Positions 9,322 through 17,489 of a DNA stretch of 64,000 bases are shown here, one piece after another. The stretch is from assembly GCA_004010935.1 (NCBI GenBank), contig CP026511.1, forward strand, positions 248,001 through 312,000, written 5' to 3'. The position numbers and the translations under genes are program-made. Numbering within the stretch: position 1 is the stretch's first letter; each line of letters begins with the position of its first letter. The notes below the pieces were generated by a model. That model was not told the origin of the DNA. It saw only the letters and a program-made list of their open reading frames with translations, and did not search any database. Origin of the DNA: Pseudomonadaceae bacterium SI-3. GTDB taxonomy: Bacteria; Pseudomonadota; Gammaproteobacteria; Pseudomonadales; Pseudomonadaceae.

Positions 9322-10752
9322 TTAGGCTGCGGCGATCACATCACCGTGGTTTTCCGGCTCGATCAGCGCGCGGTGCAGGGCCGCGACGGCGTCGTCGTAG
9401 TCTTCCTCGTTGACCACACACTGCATCTCAACCTGGCGGATCGACTGATGCACCGCCTGGATGCTGATGCCGGCACCGGCCAGCGCCGCGACGGTCTTGG
9501 CGAGGATGCCTTTGACCTTGAGGTCGGAGCCGATAGCCGAGACGATGGCGACGTTGTGCACGGTAACTTCCGCAGCCGGATACTTCTCCTCGATCAGTCG
9601 CGCGGCGCGGTTGATCAGCTTGCGCGAGCCCGACGCGTAGTAGGTGATGCTGTTGGCGTCGGAGTCCTTGTTCACCACGTAGAGGCGCAGCTGCTTGAGC
9701 AGCTTGCTGATCTCGATGTCGTAGCCGACGTCCCCGAGCATGTCCTGGTCGAACACCTCGATACCGAAGACGTCCTTGCGCCCGGCGATGATCTCGACGC
9801 AGGGCCGCTCGCTCTTGTAGTCCTGGCTGATGAGCGTACCGGCGTGCTCCGGCTCGAAGGCGTTCTTGATGCGCAGCTCGATGCCGGCGCGGCGCAGTGT
9901 CTTGGCGGCACGTGGGTGGATCGCCTCCATGCCCAAATTCGACAACTGGTCTGCCACGTCGTAGTTGGTACGACCGATGGTGACCACCTTGTCCGCTCCG
10001 ACCAGGTTCGGGTCGGCGCTGGAGAGGTGGAATTCCTTGTGGATGATCGCTTCACGGGCGCCGGTAGCAGCGGCAATCTGAGCAAAGGTGATCTCGCTGT
10101 AGCCGCGGTCGAAGGTGTTCATCAGGCCTTCGCTGCAGTGCGTGTAGCCTGTGGCGACCACCAGTTCGCGGGACAGGTCCACATCTTCGAAGCTGTGGCG
10201 CACCATCTCATCGAAGGGCAGCGGTGCGTCGCGGTGCCAGCCGGTGAGGTCGACCATCTTCGCATTGATGCCGCGGTGCTTGAGCGCCAGCACGGAGTTG
10301 AAGGCGCTGTGCGCTTCACCGAGGGAGGCGAGCATCTCGCGCACCTTCATCAAGTGCTCGTCGAGCTGGAAATGGCCGTAGGCACAGAGGCGCTGCAGAC
10401 TGCTCATGCACTCGCGGGCATCGTCGATGCGCGAGTTGATGAACTGGTTGGCGGCACGCAGCTCGAAGTCGCTGGCGAACAGCTCAGCGTTCTTGCCGAG
10501 CATGCGCTCGCGGACGATGTCCAGTGCATCGAGCCAGGCGCCCTCGTTGCGGGCGTCGGCGAAGCGTTGGTAGACGCCGGGTTCGCCAGTCTTCTTGTGT
10601 TCTAGCAGCAGGTTGGTCATGCCGCTGTAGGCCGAAACGACGAAGACGCGCTGATAGAGCTCGTCGCCTTCGCGTCCGCCGATAAAGATATTGTCCAGTA
10701 GCTCGTCGAAGCGGCTCATGGATGTGCCGCCGATTTTTTCTACGGTATGCAT
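9322..10752 (-). CDS. ask: aspartate kinase, ectoine-type (Ask_Ect)
   Basis: Phosphorylates L-aspartate, the first step towards L-aspartate-semialdehyde, the precursor of ectoine. The 476 residues begin MHTVEKIGGTSMS with the kinase motif KIGGTS and end with two ACT-type regulatory segments. The position as last gene of ectABCD-ask is that of the specialised aspartokinase described in P. stutzeri A1501, which is less feedback-inhibited than the housekeeping LysC. The MHTVEK start was chosen; 21 extra upstream codons are open but read through the intergenic hairpin region. A hairpin separates it from ectD, so it may be expressed at a lower level or partly on its own. Confidence 0.95.
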   Translation of the reverse strand: MHTVEKIGGTSMSRFDELLDNIFIGGREGDELYQRVFVVSAYSGMTNLLLEHKKTGEPGVYQRFADARNEGAWLDALDIVRERMLGKNAELFASDFELRAANQFINSRIDDARECMSSLQRLCAYGHFQLDEHLMKVREMLASLGEAHSAFNSVLALKHRGINAKMVDLTGWHRDAPLPFDEMVRHSFEDVDLSRELVVATGYTHCSEGLMNTFDRGYSEITFAQIAAATGAREAIIHKEFHLSSADPNLVGADKVVTIGRTNYDVADQLSNLGMEAIHPRAAKTLRRAGIELRIKNAFEPEHAGTLISQDYKSERPCVEIIAGRKDVFGIEVFDQDMLGDVGYDIEISKLLKQLRLYVVNKDSDANSITYYASGSRKLINRAARLIEEKYPAAEVTVHNVAIVSAIGSDLKVKGILAKTVAALAGAGISIQAVHQSIRQVEMQCVVNEEDYDDAVAALHRALIEPENHGDVIAAA

Positions 10753-10819
10753 CGATTCAACTTCCCATCTTGGGGGTGAATTTTCATCCCTGGGCCGCCT
10801 CTCGGCCGCCAACAAAGAA

Positions 10820-10840
10820 CAGGCCCGGTAGTCGGGCCTG
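10820..10840 (-). terminator. hairpin between ectD and ask
   Basis: An 8-bp perfect stem CAGGCCCG / CGGGCCTG with a 5-base loop sits just after the ectD stop. On the coding strand it is followed by TTCTTTGTT, a moderate T-rich run. It could end part of the transcripts before ask. Confidence 0.6.
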
Positions 10841-10850
10841 ATCGGGTACG

Positions 10851-11768
10851 TCAGAGATACTTTTGCTTCTGGATCTGCAGGGGCTCGAAATTCTCGCGTT
10901 CACCGACGAAGGCCGGACGTGGCGAGAGGCCGCAGAACGGCGCCTGCGCGGCATTATCTACATGGTTGTAGACATAGAACAGATTGCTGCGCGCGCTGGG
11001 TGTAATGTTGCTATTGGAGCCGTGCATGGTGTTGCAATCGAAGAACACCACACTGCCCGCCGGGCCCGTAGCGGTCTCGATGCCATAACGGTCCGCCAGC
11101 TGGGTCAGGCTGTCGTGATCCGGTACACCGAACTCCTGCTTGCGCAGGGACTTCTGGTAGTGGTTCTCCGGTGTCGCACCAACGCAGCGGATGTAGTGCT
11201 TGTGTGATCCAGGCACCAGCATCAGCGGGCCGTTGTGCGGCTCATTGTCGGTGAGCAGGATCGAGCAGCTCAGGGTGCGCATGCGTGGCAGGCCGTCTTC
11301 GACGTGCCAGGTTTCGAAATCGGAGTGCCAGTAGAACTCCTTGCCGGTGAAGCCGGGTTTGAAGTTCATCCGCGACTGGTGCACATAAATGTCACCACCG
11401 AGGATGAAGCTGGCGATAGCGGCAATGCGCTCGTCGCTGGCGACACGGGCAAACAATGGATTGTCGGCGTGGATGGCGAACACCGAGCGGATTGCGCCGC
11501 TGTCGGGTTCCTTGATGGTCTTGCCGGACTCGGCAACGGCCGGGTCCTGACGCATGCGGTCGAGTTCTTCGCAGAATACCGCGACTTCCTCGGCGCTGAA
11601 CAGATTGGGGATGACCAGATAGCCGTCACGCTCGAAGCGTTCGATCATCTCTGGTGCGATCGGGGCGTTGGCCAGGTCACTGCGGTAGACGACCGGGTCC
11701 AGACGCTCTTGCCAGCTAGGTTCGTCGTGCTGGCGCGAAGGGTACAGGTCGGCTTGCACGGGGTTCAC
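10851..11768 (-). CDS. ectD: ectoine 5-hydroxylase
   Basis: A non-heme iron(II), 2-oxoglutarate-dependent dioxygenase that converts ectoine to 5-hydroxyectoine in the cytoplasm. The 305 residues match the usual length. The iron triad is visible as His148 and Asp150 in FYWHSDFETWHVEDG, which is the EctD signature, and His249 in NTMHGSNSN. It lies 60 bp after ectC, with a strong hairpin in between, and before ask. A GGAG-like ribosome site (AAGGAGAG) precedes the ATG. The organism should therefore make hydroxyectoine as well as ectoine. Confidence 0.98.
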   Translation of the reverse strand: MNPVQADLYPSRQHDEPSWQERLDPVVYRSDLANAPIAPEMIERFERDGYLVIPNLFSAEEVAVFCEELDRMRQDPAVAESGKTIKEPDSGAIRSVFAIHADNPLFARVASDERIAAIASFILGGDIYVHQSRMNFKPGFTGKEFYWHSDFETWHVEDGLPRMRTLSCSILLTDNEPHNGPLMLVPGSHKHYIRCVGATPENHYQKSLRKQEFGVPDHDSLTQLADRYGIETATGPAGSVVFFDCNTMHGSNSNITPSARSNLFYVYNHVDNAAQAPFCGLSPRPAFVGERENFEPLQIQKQKYL

Positions 11769-11793
11769 TTTAAACTCTCCTTGAAACGGGTGT

Positions 11794-11820
11794 CGCAGGG
11801 CGGGGTGCAGCCGCCCTGCG
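11794..11820 (-). other. strong hairpin between ectC and ectD
   Basis: A 10-bp perfect stem CGCAGGGCGG / CCGCCCTGCG with a 7-base loop lies in the 60-bp gap between ectC and ectD. There is no T-run after it, so it is more likely an RNA-processing or stability element, or a partial stop, than a full intrinsic terminator. Confidence 0.6.
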
Positions 11821-11828
11821 GAGTCGCA

Positions 11829-12227
11829 TCAGACTACGGTTTCGGCCTCAAGCGGATACACACCGCTTTCGTCATGCACTTCTTTGCCGTTGAGTGGCGG
11901 GTTGAACACGCACGCCAACTTCATTTCCTCGCTGCCGCCACGGAGCAGGTGCTCGTCGTGCTTGTCGAGGATGTACAGCGTGCCGGGCTCGATCTTGTAG
12001 ATCTTGCCGTCAGCGATGGTCTCGATCTCGCCATTGCCGCTCATGCAATAGACCGACTCCAGATGGTTCTGGTAGTGGATATGCGTCTCGGTGTTGGCGT
12101 AGATGGTGGTGATGTGGAACGAGAAGCCCATCTTGTCGTCCTTGAGCAGCATCCGCGTGCTGTCCCAGGTATCGGTCTTGATCTTGCGGTTGGACTGCTC
12201 GCATTCAGCCAGGGTACGTACGATCAT
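11829..12227 (-). CDS. ectC: L-ectoine synthase
   Basis: Closes the ring of N-gamma-acetyl-L-2,4-diaminobutyrate to give ectoine, with loss of water. It is a cupin-fold enzyme of 132 residues, the standard length. The metal ligands known from the Paenibacillus enzyme are all at the same numbers: Glu57 (in HLESVY), Tyr85 (in PGTLYILD) and His93 (in DKHDEH). The ATG lies 10 bp after the ectB stop, within the ect operon. Confidence 0.98.
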   Translation of the reverse strand: MIVRTLAECEQSNRKIKTDTWDSTRMLLKDDKMGFSFHITTIYANTETHIHYQNHLESVYCMSGNGEIETIADGKIYKIEPGTLYILDKHDEHLLRGGSEEMKLACVFNPPLNGKEVHDESGVYPLEAETVV

Positions 12228-12237
12228 TCTTCAATCC

Positions 12238-13512
12238 TCAAGAAGCTTGGTTGGCGGCTTGATCGGACATTACGGCGCCGAACGCCTTGTCCAGGATGCT
12301 CATGGCCTTGTCGATCTGCTCTTCGCTGATGATCAGCGGGCAGAGACACTTGACCACTTCACTGTGGGCGCCGCTGGTTTCGACGACCAGGCCGTTTTCG
12401 AAGGCATGGCGGCAAATCGCGGCGGCGGTGTCGCCGTCCGGGCAGCTGATGCCGATCATCATGCCGCGGCCTTTGACGAACAGTGAATCCGGGCCGTAGC
12501 GGCGAACGATCTTGTTCATGCCGTCGGCAATGCGCTTGCCCTTGGCCTTGACGCTATTGGCGAACTCGTCGTCTTTCCAGAAGTGTTCGATGGCAGCAGC
12601 AGCAGTGACGAACGCGTGGTTGTTACCGCGGAAGGTGCCGTTGTGCTCGCCCGGCTTCCACTGGTCCAGCTCCTTACGCAGCAGCACCATGGCGAATGGC
12701 AGGCCATAGCCCGACAGCGACTTGGACAGCGTGATCATGTCCGGCTTGATGCCCATCTCTTCAAAGCTGAAGAAGGTGCCGGTCCGGCCGCAACCGGCCT
12801 GGATGTCGTCGATGATCAACAGCATCTCGTGCTTGCGGCAGAGTTTTTCCAGCTTGCGGACCCACTCGGCCGAGGCGGCGTTGAGGCCGCCTTCGCCCTG
12901 AACCACTTCGACGATCACGGCAGCCGGCTTGTCGACACCGCTGGACGGGTCGGTCAGCAGCTTGTCCATCATCGCGATGGTGTTGACCTTGTCACCGAAA
13001 TAGTTGGCGTAGGGCATGCGGCTGACATCGGTCAGCGGAACGCCGGCAGCGCCGCGGTGATGCTTGTTGCCGGTCGCGGCGAGCGCGCCGATGCTGCAGC
13101 CATGGAAGCCGTTGGTGAAGCTGATGATGTTGTTGCGGCCGGTCACCTTGCGCGCCAGCTTCAGCGCGGCTTCCACCGCGTTGGTGCCGGTCGGGCCGGT
13201 GAACTGCATGACGTAGTCCATGTTGCGCGGCTTGAGGATCAGGCGATCGAAGGTGGAGAGGAAGGTCTCCTTCGCTTCGGAATACATGTCCAGGCCGTGC
13301 GTGATGCCGTCGGCTTCGATGTAATCGAGCAGCGCCTGCTTGAGCACAGGATGGTTGTGGCCGTAGTTCAGCGTGCCAGCACCGGCGAGAAAGTCGATGT
13401 ACGTCTTGCCTTCGCGGGTGGTGAGTTCAGCGCCGCGGGCTTGCTTGAAGACCACTGGAAAGGAGCGGCAGTAGCTGCGAACGCCAGATTCGTGCAGTTC
13501 GAAAGTTTTCAT
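12238..13512 (-). CDS. ectB: L-2,4-diaminobutyrate transaminase (2-oxoglutarate)
   Basis: A class III pyridoxal-phosphate aminotransferase that makes L-2,4-diaminobutyrate from L-aspartate-semialdehyde, using glutamate as amino donor. The 424 residues are full length. The cofactor lysine is Lys264 in [10 protein letters not shown], preceded by the aspartate motif [15 protein letters not shown]. The start codon overlaps the ectA stop (ATGA), so the two genes are translationally coupled. Second enzyme gene of the ectoine operon. Confidence 0.98.
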   Translation of the reverse strand: MKTFELHESGVRSYCRSFPVVFKQARGAELTTREGKTYIDFLAGAGTLNYGHNHPVLKQALLDYIEADGITHGLDMYSEAKETFLSTFDRLILKPRNMDYVMQFTGPTGTNAVEAALKLARKVTGRNNIISFTNGFHGCSIGALAATGNKHHRGAAGVPLTDVSRMPYANYFGDKVNTIAMMDKLLTDPSSGVDKPAAVIVEVVQGEGGLNAASAEWVRKLEKLCRKHEMLLIIDDIQAGCGRTGTFFSFEEMGIKPDMITLSKSLSGYGLPFAMVLLRKELDQWKPGEHNGTFRGNNHAFVTAAAAIEHFWKDDEFANSVKAKGKRIADGMNKIVRRYGPDSLFVKGRGMMIGISCPDGDTAAAICRHAFENGLVVETSGAHSEVVKCLCPLIISEEQIDKAMSILDKAFGAVMSDQAANQAS

Positions 13513-14042
13513 GCGTTTTCCTCTAGTTCTTCTTCTGAATTGGGTGCGGCGAACGGGCCGGCGCGGTAAAGCACTTCGTCTTCATGCTTGCCGGCAAAGT
13601 GTTCGGCGCGGGAGAACAGGGTGCGGGTGCTGTAGTCGACGCCCAGTTTGGCGAAGGCCTTTTTAAACAGCGCCTGGGATGCCCCGTTGTCCGGCGAGAT
13701 GGTGGTTTCCAGGTTGGCGACGCCCTGCTCTCTGGCGACTCGTGCGACCAGTGCCATCAGCATGCGCAGCGCCAGGCCCTGACCGCGCATCGAAGCGTCG
13801 ACTGCGACTTGCCAGACGAACAAAGTGTCTGGGCGAGCAGGGGGGCAGTAACCGGAAATGAAACCTACCAATTGGCCATCCGCGTCTGTGGCGGCAATGG
13901 AGGTGTCGGCGAAATCGGAGCATTGCAGGAGGTTGCAGTACGCCGAATTTGTGTCCAGAGGTTGGCAGCGTGCTACCAGCTCATGGAGGGGGAAACCGTC
14001 GCCGTCGGTTGGGCGACGGAGCGTTACGGTAGGAACACTCAA
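13509..14042 (-). CDS. ectA: L-2,4-diaminobutyrate gamma-acetyltransferase
   Basis: A GNAT-fold enzyme that acetylates L-2,4-diaminobutyrate with acetyl-CoA. The acetyl-CoA loop RGQGLAL and the motif [15 protein letters not shown] are clear. The best start is a TTG at 14042, with AAAGG 7 bases upstream, giving 177 residues. The frame stays open for 12 more codons upstream and reads [13 protein letters not shown], which resembles the N-terminus of longer EctA proteins as I remember them. An in-frame TAG (14081-14079) blocks further extension, and no ATG, GTG or TTG lies between. The predicted transcription start near 14074 also favours the TTG. Confidence 0.93.
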   Translation of the reverse strand: MSVPTVTLRRPTDGDGFPLHELVARCQPLDTNSAYCNLLQCSDFADTSIAATDADGQLVGFISGYCPPARPDTLFVWQVAVDASMRGQGLALRMLMALVARVAREQGVANLETTISPDNGASQALFKKAFAKLGVDYSTRTLFSRAEHFAGKHEDEVLYRAGPFAAPNSEEELEENA

Positions 14043-14080
14043 AACAAGACCTTTGGGGTTGCTGATTGAAATCCTTTTCT

Positions 14081-14110
14081 AGAATAAACACATCAAAAAA
14101 TTAATCTCAA
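14081..14110 (-). promoter_or_regulatory. candidate ectA promoter
   Basis: On the minus strand, TTGAGA (14110-14105), an 18-bp spacer and TATTCT (14086-14081) form a sigma-70-like promoter with an AT-rich spacer. The transcript would start near 14074, about 32 bases before the TTG start. Osmotically induced ect promoters described in P. stutzeri also have a long spacer, but this assignment is by eye. Confidence 0.55.
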
Positions 14111-14698
14111 CCTCAGTCGCCGATCATGGGCGGTGATTCGCCGCTGATATCTCCGAAGTTCGCCGTTTATCGCGAAAGTTGAACTTGCCGGTCAGTCGCC
14201 GTTACCGGGCTCGATCTGGAGTGTATATACAGCCAAATATGAGCGTCGGATTTGGCCCAGGTGCTGGGCGAATAGAGCGGCCCGTTTCGGGCGCGGCAGA
14301 AGAGTACGTCACAGTGCTTACGAAATTTGACAGAGCCCGCGCAAAACAAGGCGTTTAGCCGGTCGTGGCGATAGCGGTTTGGTTGTGGATAACTTGCACA
14401 TTAGTCTGGCTAGAACTAGCCGAAGTTACGGCTGGATTAAGCCCGGCTCGACGGGCTAGAGCGAGCGAGTTCAGTCGCCGATATCATGCCTAGATATCGG
14501 CGATCTGCTCGGCGGAGATGGCGACTTCGTCGCGTTCTGTTAATTTTTTTTGTCAGCGCGACAAGTTGATGATGCTTGAAAGTTCAATCAATAGTTGCCA
14601 AGCACCCGGTTTGTTAGTTGCTGCTACTTGCGTTGGACTGCTCTAGCTCGGGGCTGGAAGCGACTTTGCAGGGCGGCCACTTGGATGCTTCGGCGGGC
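14111..14698. other. 588-bp gap between ectA promoter and zwf
   Basis: No gene is supported here. It holds an 11-bp perfect inverted repeat (14475-14485 / 14493-14503, arms TCGCCGATATC), a 10-bp palindrome TGTATATACA (14222-14231), and a T-rich run near 14540. A sequence like the left arm (CAGTCGCCGATCATG) recurs near 14114, close to the ectA promoter. A 60-codon open frame at 14167-14349 has no ribosome site or recognisable sequence. Confidence 0.5.
14475..14503. repeat. 11-bp inverted repeat upstream of the ect operon
   Basis: Perfect arms TCGCCGATATC and GATATCGGCGA flank a 7-base loop (ATGCCTA). There is no T-run, so an operator is as likely as an RNA hairpin. Confidence 0.6.
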
Positions 14699-16141
14699 TT
14701 AGCGCCACCATCGCCGACCCTGATGCTCAATCAGTTGGTGTGCTTGCTCAGGACCGTCGGTTCCGGCCGGATAGGGTCTGGGCTTGCGGTAGTGACTCTG
14801 CCAGCCGCAGAGGATCGGATCGACCCAGTTCCAGGCCGCTTCGACCTCATCGCGGCGCATGAACAGTGTCGAGTCGCCTTCGATCACGTCCAGCAACAGC
14901 CGCTCGTACGCCTCCCAGCGGCGTGTGCTGCTGAATGCATGGGCCAGATTCAGATCTAGCTCGACGGGCTCCAGTTGCATCCCTTTACCGGGTGCCTTGG
15001 CCATGAGCTGCAGGCTGATGCTCTCCTCCGGCTGCAGGCGGATCACCAGGCGGTTGACCTCGCCTTTGGTGAACAGCATGTGCGGCACCTGTTTGAAGGT
15101 GATGATGATTTCCGAGCGCTTCTTCGCCATGCGCTTGCCGGTGCGCAGGTAGAAGGGCACGCCGGCCCAGCGCCAGTTATCGATTTCGGCCTTTACGGCG
15201 ACGAAGGTTTCTGTGTCGCTGTCGTTATCCACGTCCTTTTCGAAGTAGTAAGCCTGCACATCATTGCCGCCGATCTGCCCGGCGACGTACTGCCCGCGCA
15301 CGGTCTTGTCCTGCACGTCGTTACCGGTAATCGGCTTGAGGGCTTCCAGAATCTTGACCTTTTCGCCGCGTATCGATTTGGCATCGAAGCGCACCGGGGC
15401 TTCCATCGCCACCAGGCAGAGCAGTTGCAGTAGGTGATTCTGCAGCATGTCGCGCATGGCGCCGGCATGGTCGTAATAGCTGCCGCGCTCTTCAACGCCG
15501 AGGGTCTCGGCCACCGTGATCTGCACATGATCGATATGGCCGCTGCGCCAGATTGGCTCGAACAGCGCGTTGGCAAAACGCAGTGCCATGAGGTTCTGCA
15601 CGGTTTCCTTGCCGAGGTAATGGTCGATCCGATAAATGCGCGATTCGGGAAAGACGTTACCGATGGCCTCGTTGATCTCGAGTGCTGATTCGAGGGAATG
15701 GCCGATGGGCTTCTCCAGGACGATGCGCGCGTCTTCTCCTGCAAGCCCTGCGCTCTCAAGGTTCGAGGCAATGGGCTCGAACAGGTTGGGCGCCGTCGCC
15801 AGGTAGTGCACCCGCACGCGGCCTTCGGCCTGGCCGAGGTGATGCGCGAGACGGACGTACTCACCCCTTTGAGCGGCGTCCATGGAGAAGTAGTCGAGGC
15901 GCTGGCTGAACGCATTCCAGATTTCAGCCTCGAAGTCCGTGCGCGCGATTTGCGCTCGGATATGTCGCTCGGCCAACGCGAGATAGGCGTTGCGATCAAT
16001 ATCCTGGCGCGCAATCGCCAGGATGCGGACATCATCATGCAGACGATGCTCACGGTGCAGGTAATAGAGTGCAGGGATGAGTTTGTGTAGCGCCAGGTCG
16101 CCGGTACCGCCAAATACCAGCATGTCGCAGGAAATGGACAC
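14699..16141 (-). CDS. zwf: glucose-6-phosphate 1-dehydrogenase
   Basis: Oxidises glucose 6-phosphate to 6-phosphogluconolactone with reduction of NADP or NAD, the entry to the Entner-Doudoroff and pentose phosphate routes. The N-terminal Rossmann motif FGGTGDLA and the substrate-site motif RIDHYLGKE near residue 175 are intact, and 480 residues is full length. Its divergent partner is an RpiR regulator, with a HexR-like operator between them. The order zwf / rpiR / lysR / pycA / oadA matches the second zwf locus of P. aeruginosa (PA5439-PA5435, from memory) rather than the classical hexR-zwf-pgl-eda locus. This may therefore be a paralogue. Confidence 0.95.
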   Translation of the reverse strand: MSISCDMLVFGGTGDLALHKLIPALYYLHREHRLHDDVRILAIARQDIDRNAYLALAERHIRAQIARTDFEAEIWNAFSQRLDYFSMDAAQRGEYVRLAHHLGQAEGRVRVHYLATAPNLFEPIASNLESAGLAGEDARIVLEKPIGHSLESALEINEAIGNVFPESRIYRIDHYLGKETVQNLMALRFANALFEPIWRSGHIDHVQITVAETLGVEERGSYYDHAGAMRDMLQNHLLQLLCLVAMEAPVRFDAKSIRGEKVKILEALKPITGNDVQDKTVRGQYVAGQIGGNDVQAYYFEKDVDNDSDTETFVAVKAEIDNWRWAGVPFYLRTGKRMAKKRSEIIITFKQVPHMLFTKGEVNRLVIRLQPEESISLQLMAKAPGKGMQLEPVELDLNLAHAFSSTRRWEAYERLLLDVIEGDSTLFMRRDEVEAAWNWVDPILCGWQSHYRKPRPYPAGTDGPEQAHQLIEHQGRRWWR

Positions 16142-16193
16142 AGCGTCACTCCTAGAAGGTGGACAGACTCGATAGGTGGGCGATACTGCGAGG

Positions 16194-16212
16194 CTTGTAG
16201 TATAACTACAAG
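16194..16212. promoter_or_regulatory. HexR/RpiR-type operator
   Basis: A perfect 7-bp inverted repeat, CTTGTAG-TATAA-CTACAAG, lies between divergent zwf and the RpiR gene. The core TGTAGTATAACTACA fits the HexR consensus of gammaproteobacteria (TGTAATTAAATTACA type). It is 53 bp before the zwf start. Confidence 0.75.
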
Positions 16213-16302
16213 CCCACTACAACCCAGCCGGCTTGACGGATGCGAGCGCACCCGCAGTGTTCGACCATTCTTGCCAGGTTTTGATCATAGCGAGACCGCC
16301 AA

Positions 16303-17169
16303 GTGAACCTGCTGCAACACATTGCCCAATCGAGAGGTTCGTTACGCAAGTCGGAGCTGAAAGTCGCCGACCATGTACTCCTCGATCCAGCTGCCGTGAT
16401 GCACAGTTCCATGGCCGACCTGGCCCATGTGGTGGGGGTCAGTGAGCCGACCATCGTGCGCTTCTGCCGCGCCATCGGTTGTCTGGGGTTTCAGGACCTC
16501 AAATTGAAACTGGCGCAGAGCCTTGCTGCCGGCGCCAGCTTCGGCCAGTTCGCCATCAGCGAAAATGACTCGGTCACCGATTTCGCGCTGAAAATCTTCG
16601 ACACCACCCTGCACACGCTGATGGAAGTGCGCGAGAAGCTCGACTCCGATGCGCTCGAGCGCGCAGTGGCGGCGATGGCCAAGGCCGAGCGAGTCGAGTT
16701 TTACGGCTTTGGCGCGTCCGGCGCGGTGGCGACCGATGCCCAGCACAAGTTCTTTCGCCTGCTGCTCAGCGCCGCGGCCTATTCCGACCCGCACATGCAG
16801 GCGATGTCGGCTGTCACCCTGAAGCCCACCGACGTGGCGATCTGCATTTCCCAGTCGGGCCGCTCCAAGGACTTGCTGATCACGGCGAATGTGGTCCGCG
16901 AATCCGGCGCCACGCTGATCACCCTCTGTCCGAGCCAGACCCCGCTCGCGGAACTGGCGACCATCAACCTGGCGATCGACGTGCAGGAAGACACCGAGAT
17001 CTACACCCCGCTGACCTCGCGTATCGCGCATCTGGTGGTGATCGACGTGTTGGCGATGGGCGTCGCCATGGCGCGCGGTCCGAGCCTGGTCAATCACCTC
17101 AAGAGCGTGAAGCGCAGCTTGCGTAGCCTGCGTCTGTCGCCGAAATCGGTGAAGCCGCACGAAGATTGA
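16303..17169 (+). CDS. MurR/RpiR-family transcriptional regulator, HexR-like
   Basis: An N-terminal RpiR helix-turn-helix (residues 1-77, with MADLAHVVGVSEPTIVRFCR) is joined to a C-terminal SIS sugar-phosphate-binding domain (about 125-260; FYGFGASGAVA and CISQSGRSKD). In pseudomonads HexR represses zwf and Entner-Doudoroff genes until it binds a phosphorylated intermediate. The palindrome upstream and the divergent zwf support the same role here. It could be the second HexR-like protein rather than HexR itself, because of the gene order described for zwf. The chosen ATG-proximal start (GTG, MNLLQHIAQS) is typical of the family. 288 residues. Confidence 0.9.
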   Translation: MNLLQHIAQSRGSLRKSELKVADHVLLDPAAVMHSSMADLAHVVGVSEPTIVRFCRAIGCLGFQDLKLKLAQSLAAGASFGQFAISENDSVTDFALKIFDTTLHTLMEVREKLDSDALERAVAAMAKAERVEFYGFGASGAVATDAQHKFFRLLLSAAAYSDPHMQAMSAVTLKPTDVAICISQSGRSKDLLITANVVRESGATLITLCPSQTPLAELATINLAIDVQEDTEIYTPLTSRIAHLVVIDVLAMGVAMARGPSLVNHLKSVKRSLRSLRLSPKSVKPHED

Positions 17170-17273
17170 CGAACGCTTGAGCGGCGTTCATCGCTCCGTC
17201 ATCTGCTTGTCCTCATAGCGTCACCCGGGGCTTCGATGCTGGGCTCTCCCGACACCTGTTCCGGAGACCGCGC

Positions 17274-17489
17274 ATGTCCCAGCACCGTGAAGCCTACGTC
17301 AACCTCGATGCCCGTGCCCGCCGCAAGCAGCTGGACGAGCGCCGCATGCATTTCCGCCGTGCCATCGAAAGCTACGACGAGCAGCGCCAGCTGCATGCAC
17401 AGCTGATGGAGTTCCCCGACCTGCTGATGGTCAGCCCGCTGCTTGAGGGTTTGCCTGTGAGCCGTCAAAGCGCGCAGCCAGGGCGATGA
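17274..17489 (+). CDS. small basic hypothetical protein
   Basis: A 71-residue, highly charged, probably helical protein rich in arginine and glutamine, with no signal peptide or membrane segment. A GGAG ribosome site lies 8-9 bases before the ATG. Its last 59 bases overlap the 3' end of the convergent LysR gene. I do not recognise a family. The coding-like charge pattern in the first 55 residues supports a real gene; the C-terminal tail is less convincing. Confidence 0.6.
   Translation: MSQHREAYVNLDARARRKQLDERRMHFRRAIESYDEQRQLHAQLMEFPDLLMVSPLLEGLPVSRQSAQPGR

Noticed and set aside
8380..10605. Open plus-strand frame of 741 codons
   Set aside because: It covers the CtaG-like gene out of frame and runs antisense through ask, both intact genes. 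Long antisense frames are common in this GC-rich codon use, and the translation has no family sequence.
14222..14231. TGTATATACA as a LexA box
   Set aside because: The LexA consensus in pseudomonads needs CTG and CAG arms 10 bases apart; here the nearest CTG and CAG are 11 apart and the region drives no known repair gene.
14167..14349. 60-codon minus-strand frame in the ect-zwf gap
   Set aside because: No ribosome site, no recognisable sequence, and cysteine/serine-rich as expected of non-coding GC-rich DNA.
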